In this document: positions 1 through 6,000 of the stretch, piece by piece | How the letters are laid out: each line of letters begins with the position of its first letter | How positions within the stretch are numbered: the stretch's first letter is position 1 | The notes under the pieces: model-generated | What the model was told of the DNA's origin: nothing | The model's database searches: none | What the model saw: the letters and a program-made list of their open reading frames with translations, nothing else | Assembly: GCA_050330855.1 (NCBI GenBank) | Contig: JBHJNL010000014.1 | Span: 1-19,552, forward strand | From: RCC1774 sp050330855 | GTDB lineage: Bacteria > Cyanobacteriota > Cyanobacteriia > Thermosynechococcales > Thermosynechococcaceae | Reading direction: 5' to 3' | Length of the DNA stretch: 19,552 bases | Program-made: the position numbers and the translations under genes

Positions 1-36
1 GTTGTACTCAGACCAATTGCGGATTTGGTAACTCAT
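1..36 (-). CDS. IS5-like family transposase, N-terminal fragment cut by window edge
   Basis: On the minus strand an ATG at 36-34 opens a frame reading MSYQIRNWSEYN that continues off the left edge. From memory this matches the N-terminus of IS5-type DDE transposases, which commonly begin with a K/Q-I-(R/K)-N-W-S-E-Y-N motif followed by a RGS(L/I)T stretch; that second part lies outside the window. Only 12 codons are visible, so family placement rests on this one motif. The frame is about 67 nt from the presumed element end near 103, a normal leader length for such elements. The catalytic DDE residues cannot be seen, so whether the transposase is intact is unknown. Confidence 0.6.
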   Translation of the reverse strand, partial: MSYQIRNWSEYN

Positions 37-103
37 TGGCTTCAGGTTTTCGGTGGTACTTAAACCTTAACGTACGAGCCAGACGCACAGTTACAAACCT
101 CTC
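1..103 (-). mobile_element. Left-hand part of an IS5-like insertion sequence (edge inferred)
   Basis: The presence of the transposase start at 36 implies that an insertion sequence enters the window here. On the minus strand a plausible outer end is GAGAGGTTTGTAACTGTG, starting at about 103, just after the stop codon of the neighbouring antitoxin frame. The exact boundary is inferred: the opposite inverted repeat and the second copy of the target duplication are outside the window. The antitoxin-like frame ends abruptly at this same point, which supports an insertion there. Confidence 0.45.
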
Positions 104-104
104 T

Positions 105-263
105 TCATGCAACAACGCCCATCGGGTGCATACTTTTTCGTTCTCCAGTTAGATGAGCCACAACCTGATCGCCCAGCACAATCTGAACCACCTCACCCGG
201 ATCTAACTTGGCAATCACCTCAGCAAGATTCTTTTGTACATCGTGGAGCATCAGACGATTCAT
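105..263 (-). pseudogene. Phd/YefM-type antitoxin, probably 3'-truncated by the adjacent IS
   Basis: The frame from ATG at 263 encodes about 52 residues, MNRLMLHDVQKNLAEVIAKL and onward, with the Phd/YefM antitoxin N-terminal pattern: a short strand, a helix (DVQKNLAEVIAKL), PGE, then a strand of the form VQIVxGDQVVAHL. Such proteins bind their own operator as dimers and neutralise a cognate toxin, often a PIN or RelE-type protein, through the C-terminal tail. Here the tail stops after GERKSMHPMGVVA, where relatives usually continue with a P-x-x-G-x-x-K-G segment and toxin-binding residues. The stop at 107-105 lies at the presumed IS junction, so the native C-terminus is probably lost. A TTG upstream at 314 extends the frame but lacks family resemblance. 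No toxin gene is seen on either side. An intact short orphan antitoxin is the alternative. Confidence 0.6.
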
Positions 264-398
264 CGCACATGTATTCTCCGACAGGATCGTTGCTGACTTA
301 AGGATAGCAATCAATCACGAGCAAAATGACCGTAGGACGCTCCACTGACCCAGCATAGATGGAAAAAGATCGAACTATCTCAATAAGCCCCTTTTTGA

Positions 399-1751
399 TT
401 ATTTAGCCATTAGGATCGGAAACTTCTGTCCTCCTGTTTTTGCCGAATATTGTGGCAACAACAAGGTGAAGGTTGTTCCTTCGTTGACTTGGCTCGCGAC
501 CTGAAGCTGACCGTTATGATTTTCGGTAATCGTCTGTGCGATCGCAAGTCCTAAACCCGTCCCCGACTCTGACAGAACTGCCGATTTTTTGCGGGCGGGA
601 TCAACCCGGTAAAAACGACGAAACAAATGAGGTAGAGCTGTCTCAGAAATCCCAATCCCTGTATCACTGATGTCCACCTGCAGATAGGGAAATCCCTGGC
701 GCTGAATTTGCTGTAGCCGGACCTCAACCGCGCCCCCCATCGGCGTGTACTGCAGTCCGTTGCTAACGAGATTTGTAAACAAACGCGCAAGCTGATCATA
801 GTCACCCTGCAAAGTATAGAGTTCTTCTCCGGATGAAGTATCGGGATCACCTAGATCTAGAGATAGCTTGATTTGTTTAGTGATTGCGATCGCACCCTGT
901 TCTTCCACCACCTGCATCAACAGCGCATCCAGTGGACAGGGCTGCATCTGCATCTGACCGACCCCACCATCTTGTCTCGCAAGAAACAATAAATCATCCA
1001 CCAGTCGGCCCAAGCGTTGCGTCAATCGTTCAACAACCAGAAGCTGCTGCCGCTGCTCCTGGGGGTCAGACTCCGCTTCGGTTAACGCAACCTGGACATT
1101 TGTTTGAATCAGCGCAATGGGATTACGCAGCTCATGAGAGGCATCAGCCGTGAACTGCTTGAGCTGCTGGTAAGACTCTTGAATCGGTTCAATCGCAAGT
1201 CGAGAGAGAAACCACCCCACCGCTGCCACCAGACCAATCAGCAAACTGGTGCCCACACCCAAGTCAATAAACAATTGTCGAGCCGGTTTAGTTACCTCAA
1301 ACCAAGGATGACTGACCCGTAGAAAACCGATCACGTCTTTGCCATCGGTGAGCTTACGCGTTATTTGGCGCAGCCAGTAATCTGGTGAGATTTCGACCGT
1401 AACGCCCCCCGGATTGAGGCGAATCGGCACGTCAATCGGATCCTTAAACGTAGACCACAGCAGCACTCCGTTGGGGCCGTACCACTCCAAATCAATGCGG
1501 TCATCTTCCACCGCCTCAGGGGGGCTACCAAAGCTAGCCTCTAGGTTAATCCGATCTACCGCCATCGGTGCGTTAGCGTCTACCACCAGAGATCGCTGCA
1601 CAATTTCCACCACATGATTGAGGGTGTCATCCACCCGCTCGATCAGGGTGCCACGCACATAGAGATAGAAACCACTGGCAAAGAGCAGTAGCAGGATCGC
1701 CGTGACCACGGTGTACCACAGCGCTAACCGGCGGCGGGTCGCTTGAAACAT
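399..1751 (-). CDS. Membrane-bound sensor histidine kinase
   Basis: A 450-residue two-component sensor kinase. An N-terminal membrane segment (about residues 10-32) and a second one (about 163-183) bracket a roughly 130-residue extracytoplasmic sensor region with no recognised fold. The cytoplasmic part holds the HisKA H-box TADASHELRNPI with the phospho-acceptor His at about 206, an N-box (FTNLVSNGLQYTP, 325-337), G1 (DTGIGI, 363-368), the F-box around LFRRFYR and G2 (GTGLGLAI, 397-404), so the ATP-binding domain looks complete. H+4 is Asn rather than the common Thr, which the family tolerates for phosphatase activity. The overall pattern resembles cyanobacterial RppB/NrsS-like kinases, but no response regulator is adjacent. 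It starts 20 bp after hemJ on the same strand, so co-transcription is likely. The signal sensed cannot be told from sequence. Confidence 0.92.
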   Translation of the reverse strand: MFQATRRRLALWYTVVTAILLLLFASGFYLYVRGTLIERVDDTLNHVVEIVQRSLVVDANAPMAVDRINLEASFGSPPEAVEDDRIDLEWYGPNGVLLWSTFKDPIDVPIRLNPGGVTVEISPDYWLRQITRKLTDGKDVIGFLRVSHPWFEVTKPARQLFIDLGVGTSLLIGLVAAVGWFLSRLAIEPIQESYQQLKQFTADASHELRNPIALIQTNVQVALTEAESDPQEQRQQLLVVERLTQRLGRLVDDLLFLARQDGGVGQMQMQPCPLDALLMQVVEEQGAIAITKQIKLSLDLGDPDTSSGEELYTLQGDYDQLARLFTNLVSNGLQYTPMGGAVEVRLQQIQRQGFPYLQVDISDTGIGISETALPHLFRRFYRVDPARKKSAVLSESGTGLGLAIAQTITENHNGQLQVASQVNEGTTFTLLLPQYSAKTGGQKFPILMAK

Positions 1752-1771
1752 GACAAGATTAATCCAGAACC

Positions 1772-2341
1772 TTATTCAGACGCCGCTTCCATTGCCAGCT
1801 TCTCTTTATCGCGCTTACGTTTCTTGGCATAGAGCTGAATCGTGACCGCCATCGCAATGATCATGCCAAAGATCACCCACACCGTTGCATCCGTCGGCAG
1901 ACTATTTTTGAATACCGCCAGCAGCACAATCACCAGCAACAAAATCGTGGGCGCTTCATTCAAAGCTCGCAACTGCTGCCCCGTCCATCCACAGGCATCG
2001 GCAGCCAACTGCTTCATGAGATAGCCGCAATAAAAATGATAGGCCAGCAGAAATGCCACAAAGGCCAGCTTCACCTGGAGCCAGCCCTGTTTGAGCACCT
2101 CTGGCTCAGTGGTGAGCAAACCCACCGCCATCGCCACTGTCACCACCATCCCAGGATTAGTGATGATGGTATAGAGGCGCTTTTCCATCAGTCCATACTG
2201 ATTTTTAAGAATAGACTTTGCCGGTTCTGGCTCTTCATTGGCTTCAACATGGTAGATAAACAGCCGCACCAGATAAAACAAGCCTGCGAACCAAACCACA
2301 ACACCAATAATATGAAAGGCTTTAAACCAGAAATAAGCCAT
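1772..2341 (-). CDS. hemJ: Protoporphyrinogen IX oxidase, HemJ type
   Basis: A 189-residue multi-pass membrane protein of the HemJ (UPF0093) family, which oxidises protoporphyrinogen IX to protoporphyrin IX, the last common step to haem and chlorophyll in most cyanobacteria. The N-terminus AYFWFKAFHIIGVVVWFAGL carries the conserved His (about residue 10) thought to ligate haem b; further family hallmarks are RLFIYH, the NPGMVVT segment, GWLQVKL with the conserved Lys, AYHFYCGYL, and LRALNEAPTILL. About five hydrophobic segments are visible, and the C-terminus is a basic tail (KKRKRDKEK). I chose ATG 2341 over an upstream TTG at 2362 because family members begin directly with the membrane segment; a GGAG lies about 10 nt upstream. 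It probably leads a two-gene unit with the downstream kinase. Confidence 0.93.
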   Translation of the reverse strand: MAYFWFKAFHIIGVVVWFAGLFYLVRLFIYHVEANEEPEPAKSILKNQYGLMEKRLYTIITNPGMVVTVAMAVGLLTTEPEVLKQGWLQVKLAFVAFLLAYHFYCGYLMKQLAADACGWTGQQLRALNEAPTILLLVIVLLAVFKNSLPTDATVWVIFGMIIAMAVTIQLYAKKRKRDKEKLAMEAASE

Positions 2342-2482
2342 GATTGTGATGCTCCATTGCAACCCTTCAGGTCAATCCTAAACTAGCGCCGCATCAATTA
2401 CGCCTCTTCGCCCTCCGCGATCGCGACTTCAACAAATGGCTCTGCTCAGCATAGCGTTCATTCTTGGGGCAGTAGGTCTCAA

Positions 2483-3043
2483 TTAGAGTTGGGGCAATAA
2501 TGCCTGAAAGGCAACGCCCCGATGGCTCCATCGTCGCTTCTCGTCCGCTGAAAGCTCAGCAAAGGTTTTGCCCTGGGCAGGCAAGTAAAAAACAGGGTCA
2601 TAACCAAAGCCACCGTCCCCTCGGCCAGCTCGAAGAATTTCGCCAGGGCATTGCCCCTCGGCATGGCAGGCAATGGTTCCATCGGGGCGTGCCAAGGCGA
2701 TAACGCAGGTAAACTGGGCTGTACGGTTGAGTTCACCGCCTAGTTCATTGAGGAGGCGTTCAATTCGTTCTGCATCGGTATTGCCATAGCGAGCCGAATA
2801 AATCCCTGGAGCGCCTTTTAGGGCTTCTACCTCTAAGCCTGAATCGTCGGCAATGGCCCACTGGCCGGTCATTTGCGCCACCTGAGACGCCTTCAAGCAA
2901 GCATTGGCTAAAAACGTTTCACCCGTTTCTTCAACCTCTAAATCGGCAGGCATCAATTGAAGCTGCCAGGGCAACCCAGCCAAGAAATGCTGCATCTCTT
3001 TAAGCTTGCCGGGGTTTTGAGTCGCAACAATCACAGTTCGCAC
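2483..3043 (-). CDS. rdgB: Non-canonical purine NTP pyrophosphatase (RdgB/HAM1 family)
   Basis: A 186-residue protein hydrolysing dITP, XTP and ITP to their monophosphates plus pyrophosphate, which keeps deaminated purines out of DNA and RNA. Visible motifs are the N-terminal TQNPGK (TxNxxK pattern, residues about 8-13), DDSGLEVEALKGAPGIYSAR with the catalytic Asp region (about 66-85), GFGYDPVF (about 146-153), and SHRGVAF near the C-terminus. The length is slightly below the roughly 190-200 typical of the family but no motif is missing. The frame opens with GTG at 3043; the overlapping ATG at 3045 is out of frame. It is transcribed divergently from the lipoprotein gene at 3193, so both promoters lie in the intervening 149 bp. 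Confidence 0.95.
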   Translation of the reverse strand: MRTVIVATQNPGKLKEMQHFLAGLPWQLQLMPADLEVEETGETFLANACLKASQVAQMTGQWAIADDSGLEVEALKGAPGIYSARYGNTDAERIERLLNELGGELNRTAQFTCVIALARPDGTIACHAEGQCPGEILRAGRGDGGFGYDPVFYLPAQGKTFAELSADEKRRWSHRGVAFQALLPQL

Positions 3044-3192
3044 ATTAGTGGCCTAAACATAACATCCGGTTCAGTATCTCCCGTTTTCGAGTGGGATACT
3101 AGCGGTTATTTCGATTGATTTGAAACAATCAGAGCCTCAGAACCGTTATGCTATGACAGACAAAATTGTCTAGTTTCAGGTTGAACATACCA

Positions 3193-3666
3193 ATGATACG
3201 ACGTCTTATCTGGGTTTATGCCGGTGCGCTACTTGCGATCGCAAGCTGCAATTCAGCCCCCTCAAGCGTTCCTGAGCAAACAACTCCTCCGTCCTCGGCA
3301 ACCGATACAGCGGCATCCGACACAGCCGAGAGTCAGGTTCAGATTAATGAACCCAATACTGGAACCAAGGTGGGGCTAGAGCTACCCGTCAAAGGTACTT
3401 CACCGGCCCCTGGCGAGAAAGTTTGGCTGATCGTCCATCCCACCCATACCGCCGATTACTGGGTCCAGCCCCCAGCAGCAAGTGGCGGCGAAGGGGAATG
3501 GGAAACAGTTATTTTTATCGGCAGAGAAGGCACGGAAGATGTGGGTCAAAGCTATGACATTAAAGCCGTCGTCAATCCAAAGTCGCCCCTCAAAGAAGGA
3601 GATGTTCTCAAAGACTGGTCTGAGGGTGAATTCACCTCAACCGTTACCCAAGTGGAGCGGAAGTAG
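3193..3666 (+). CDS. Predicted lipoprotein, unknown function
   Basis: A 157-residue protein with an N-terminal signal (MIRRLIWVYAGALLAIASC) ending in a lipobox-like IASC, so export and lipid attachment at Cys about 19 are expected. A Ser/Thr/Pro/Ala-rich linker follows (about 20-50), then a globular domain of about 105 residues containing QINEPNTGTKVGLELPVKG, GEKVWLIVHPTHTADYWVQP and GQSYDIKAVVNPKSPLKEGD. The alternating beta-strand pattern suggests an Ig-like sandwich, but I do not recognise a named family. ATG 3193 is preferred to a TTG at 3166 because it places the signal peptide at the N-terminus. Its last 23 bp overlap the 3' end of the convergent Crp-type gene. Confidence 0.8.
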   Translation: MIRRLIWVYAGALLAIASCNSAPSSVPEQTTPPSSATDTAASDTAESQVQINEPNTGTKVGLELPVKGTSPAPGEKVWLIVHPTHTADYWVQPPAASGGEGEWETVIFIGREGTEDVGQSYDIKAVVNPKSPLKEGDVLKDWSEGEFTSTVTQVERK

Positions 3667-4285
3667 GGGAAAGCATCACAAAATGACGAGAAGAATCAAT
3701 GGCTAGCCATTTCTCTTGACGGAGTTGGCTGAGCAGCCGAGTCACCGTTACGCGGGTGGTCGCCGTTAGATTCGCAAGCTGCTGGTGGGTCAAGCGCACC
3801 GTCAACCGAATCCCCTGTGATGTAACTTGACCAACATCTTGACTGAGCAACATTAAAAGCAGTCTGAGGCGATCTTCGACACGACGCTGTGAGGCCATCG
3901 CCAACAGGGCTTCCGTTTGCTTAAGTCGATTCCCAAGCTGCTGAAATAGCCCCTGAGCCAAACGTGGGGACTGCTCCAGCTCCATTTGATGTAGACGCAT
4001 CATCACCACATCGGTGAGCGCTATCGACTCATAGGGGTTGAGCTGAGTAAAGGGTAAACCAAAGGGCATCGCAGGAGAGGCTAAGCCCACAATTGTTTCG
4101 TCTCCAGACGGGTGCAGCGTGCTCAGTTGGACAAGGCCACGGCAAATCACCCAGACTTCATGCTGCTGCAGCGGAATCGACTGACCTCGTTTGAAGTCAT
4201 AAAGGTTACGCCCTTCGTAGATATCTTCGATCAGTTGCCGAAAATCCGTTGCCCTCAGTTGAGTAAAGATCGGTGTAGATGCCAT
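3644..4285 (-). CDS. Crp/Fnr-family transcriptional regulator, probably not cAMP-binding
   Basis: A 213-residue DNA-binding regulator: N-terminal cyclic-nucleotide-binding-like beta barrel (about 25-110), a long dimerisation helix (about 105-150) and a C-terminal winged helix whose recognition region is LTHQQLANLTATTRVTVTRLLSQLRQEKWL (about 165-194), the classic Crp/Fnr/NtcA pattern. The phosphate-binding cassette is degenerate: where cAMP-binding members have GE(L/M)A...R(S/T)A, this one reads PFGLPFTQLNPYESIA, without the Arg-Ser/Thr pair, so the ligand is probably not cAMP. There is no Cys cluster for an Fnr-type iron-sulphur centre. It is not NtcA by sequence. It is divergent from the pentapeptide gene; the palindrome at 4404-4433 in the shared region is a possible operator, which is inference. 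Confidence 0.88.
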   Translation of the reverse strand: MASTPIFTQLRATDFRQLIEDIYEGRNLYDFKRGQSIPLQQHEVWVICRGLVQLSTLHPSGDETIVGLASPAMPFGLPFTQLNPYESIALTDVVMMRLHQMELEQSPRLAQGLFQQLGNRLKQTEALLAMASQRRVEDRLRLLLMLLSQDVGQVTSQGIRLTVRLTHQQLANLTATTRVTVTRLLSQLRQEKWLAIDSSRHFVMLSPTSAPLG

Positions 4286-4403
4286 AGAACCAAGCGGAGT
4301 GAGGAGATACTATCCACCGTAGGTCATGCCTGCAGAATCCGGGTAAAATCTAGGTTGTGAGAAGGTTAAGGTCTTATTTTTATTTCAATAAAGCTTTTCT
4401 CTT

Positions 4404-4433
4404 ATTTCTGCTCAATTAAACTTGAGCAGAAAT
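4404..4433. repeat. Perfect 12-bp-arm palindrome with 6-nt centre
   Basis: Arms ATTTCTGCTCAA (4404-4415) and TTGAGCAGAAAT (4422-4433) are exact reverse complements around TTAAAC. There is no U-tract after the right arm, so a simple terminator is unlikely on the plus strand. The element lies between the divergent Crp-type regulator (start 4285) and the pentapeptide gene (start 4521), about 88 bp before the latter. It could be a protein-binding operator or an RNA hairpin in the leader. Confidence 0.8.
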
Positions 4434-4520
4434 GGCATGGATGCCGTCGTCCCAAACCGCATTACCGTGACTCGCTCTACAAGTGTTAAGTTACGAGGGC
4501 AGAGGCATGGACGGCACCAC

Positions 4521-5033
4521 ATGATTTTTCATCATAACTTTCGATTGAGATCTCTCGCTTGGGTTGTGATTCTTGTGGGCTACCTAAGCTTAGGATGGCT
4601 CCAGCCTGCATGGGCAGCCAATGAGCGAAACGTCAACTACACCCTGGCTGATCTGAAGGGAGCTGACTTCTCAAATCAAGATGTATCGGGCACTTCCTTT
4701 GCCGGTGCCGATATGCGTAATGCAGATTTTCATGGTGCCAACCTATCCGCTACAATTTTGACCCAGGCTGTCTTTCAGCGGGCCAATCTAAAGGGGGCTG
4801 ACTTATCAGAAACCTTTGGCGATCGCGTCATCTTCAACGACACCGATCTAACCAATACCCTCTTTGTCAATGCTTTACTGACCTCTAGTATTTTCTACGA
4901 CGCCAACATCACCGGGGCCGACTTTACTGATGCTCTCATTGATCGGATGCAGGTATCTGTCTTGTGTCAGACAGCAAGCGGCGTCAATCCAGTCACAGGC
5001 ATAGATACTCGCGAAAGCTTAGGGTGTCGCTAA
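4521..5033 (+). CDS. Pentapeptide-repeat protein, exported (probably thylakoid lumen or periplasm)
   Basis: A 170-residue protein. Residues 1-32 form a signal peptide (basic start, hydrophobic core VVILVGYLSLGWL, cleavage after AWA). About residues 41-135 are pentapeptide repeats of the A(D/N)LxX type, for example LKGADF, FAGADM, FHGANL, LKGADL, ITGADF, which fold as a right-handed quadrilateral beta helix. The C-terminal tail SVLCQTASGVNPVTGIDTRESLGC has two Cys residues that may form a disulphide and is, from memory, shared with cyanobacterial lumenal pentapeptide proteins and plant TL-type lumen proteins. The biochemical role of these is not established. ATG 4521 was chosen because it begins the signal peptide; a TTG at 4422 extends the frame through the palindrome and is unlikely. 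Confidence 0.9.
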   Translation: MIFHHNFRLRSLAWVVILVGYLSLGWLQPAWAANERNVNYTLADLKGADFSNQDVSGTSFAGADMRNADFHGANLSATILTQAVFQRANLKGADLSETFGDRVIFNDTDLTNTLFVNALLTSSIFYDANITGADFTDALIDRMQVSVLCQTASGVNPVTGIDTRESLGCR

Positions 5034-5066
5034 GATGACCAGGCCGCAATTGCTGCCCTCATTCAA

Positions 5067-5103
5067 ACTCCTTCTCCCTAGGGAGAGGGCTGGGGTGAGG
5101 GTG
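5067..5103. repeat. Short dispersed CTCCCT/AGGGAG repeat with hairpin potential
   Basis: The stretch contains CCTTCTCCCTAGGGAGAGGG followed by CTGGGGTGAGGGTGAAC. The first part folds into a 9-bp stem with one G-U pair. From memory this sequence type (CTCCCTCTCCC...GGGAGAGGGCTGGGGTGAGGG) occurs in many copies in cyanobacterial genomes. It lies between the convergent pentapeptide gene and the small conserved gene ending at 5146, and could act as a bidirectional transcription barrier, although it has no long T-tract. Confidence 0.6.
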
Positions 5104-5145
5104 AACCCAGAGCTAAAGTTCTATTAGTTATTTAACTCTTGATCA

Positions 5146-5469
5146 TTAGGACTGCGTTGAATCAGCGCTAGAGTCTGGGTAGGGTCCATTGAGCTGTTCA
5201 GCTTCAGGACAATCATCTGAGACCAAAAGCTCTGCTTCGCCCTTCGGCACAGATGCTAACTTCCGCATAATGCCGCCAATGCTATCGATGCGAATAATTT
5301 CTTCCCAGGCGCAGATTTCGTCTTCTTCATCTGTTTCATAGCGCAGCGTGATCAAGTCCCCTTCGATATCCGTAATCTGGGCACGCTCTAGCCACCGCTG
5401 CTGATCTCGCAAGAAAATCCAAACATCTTGTTCGTCAGTATGGAGTTGATAAATCTTGCGATGTAGCAT
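5146..5469 (-). CDS. Conserved small cyanobacterial protein, possibly DUF6679
   Basis: A 107-residue acidic soluble protein with no signal or membrane segment. The N-terminal two thirds (MLHRKIYQLHTDEQDVWIFL ... GDLITLRYETDEEDEICAWEEIIRIDSIGGIMRKLASVPKG) look like a small beta-rich domain with a WIFLRDQQRWLERAQI core; the last 30 residues are low-complexity and probably disordered. I recall near-identical proteins across cyanobacteria, annotated as DUF6679, but cannot verify the number. The function is unknown. A good AGGAG ribosome site stands about 9 nt before ATG 5469. It follows the thioredoxin gene on the same strand with a 79-bp gap, so joint transcription is possible. Confidence 0.8.
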   Translation of the reverse strand: MLHRKIYQLHTDEQDVWIFLRDQQRWLERAQITDIEGDLITLRYETDEEDEICAWEEIIRIDSIGGIMRKLASVPKGEAELLVSDDCPEAEQLNGPYPDSSADSTQS

Positions 5470-5548
5470 CAGTAGGGTCTCCTAAACACGAAGGTCTGCA
5501 GCCGTCAATTAGACTAACGAAGGGGTCCGGCAACCCTCGATGTGCACC

Positions 5549-5866
5549 TTAGACAAAGGCCTGCAGTCGGCTCACAATATCTTCGGCAGGCATAACCCCC
5601 TCAATCCGCTCTACCGGATCACCTTGCTTGAAGAGTACCAGAGTCGGCAACGCATGGACACTATATTTACTAGCTAAGTTGGGATACCGTTCTGTATCGA
5701 TCTTAACAACCTGCACCTGATGCTTCATCAACGTCTGCACCTGATCTAAAATCGGTGCCAACATCCGACAGGGACCGCACCAATCTGCATAAAAATCGAC
5801 CAGTAAAGGGGTCTCGGAGGCAGAGAGCATCTCTTCAAAGCTTGCGAACTGTTTTTGAGTTGCCAT
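5549..5866 (-). CDS. Thioredoxin, y-type
   Basis: A 105-residue thioredoxin with the canonical WCGPC active site (about residues 29-33), the preceding LLVDFYAD strand, the cis-Pro segment ALPTLVLFK and the C-terminal helix, so a complete fold. It reduces protein disulphides using electrons from thioredoxin reductase. The opening KKQFxSFEEML-like start (TQKQFASFEEML), VVKIDTERYPNLASKY and RIEGVM match plastid/cyanobacterial thioredoxin y, which serves antioxidant enzymes such as peroxiredoxins rather than Calvin cycle targets; the substrate statement is family knowledge. ATG 5866 was chosen over an upstream start at 5992 because it gives the family length and has GGAG about 5 nt upstream. The extra upstream residues show no transit or domain signal. 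dnaG lies upstream on the same strand. Confidence 0.92.
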   Translation of the reverse strand: MATQKQFASFEEMLSASETPLLVDFYADWCGPCRMLAPILDQVQTLMKHQVQVVKIDTERYPNLASKYSVHALPTLVLFKQGDPVERIEGVMPAEDIVSRLQAFV

Positions 5867-6000
5867 GAATTCTCCAAATGAGCGTAGGTGTACTTCTAAT
5901 TTTAAGGGGTGAAAATCAATTTCACCGCAAAAATAAACAGGATTTCGAGTTTTCTCGTTCAAAATACTACTATCGCAGTCCGACTCAGGCAAAAGAGGGG

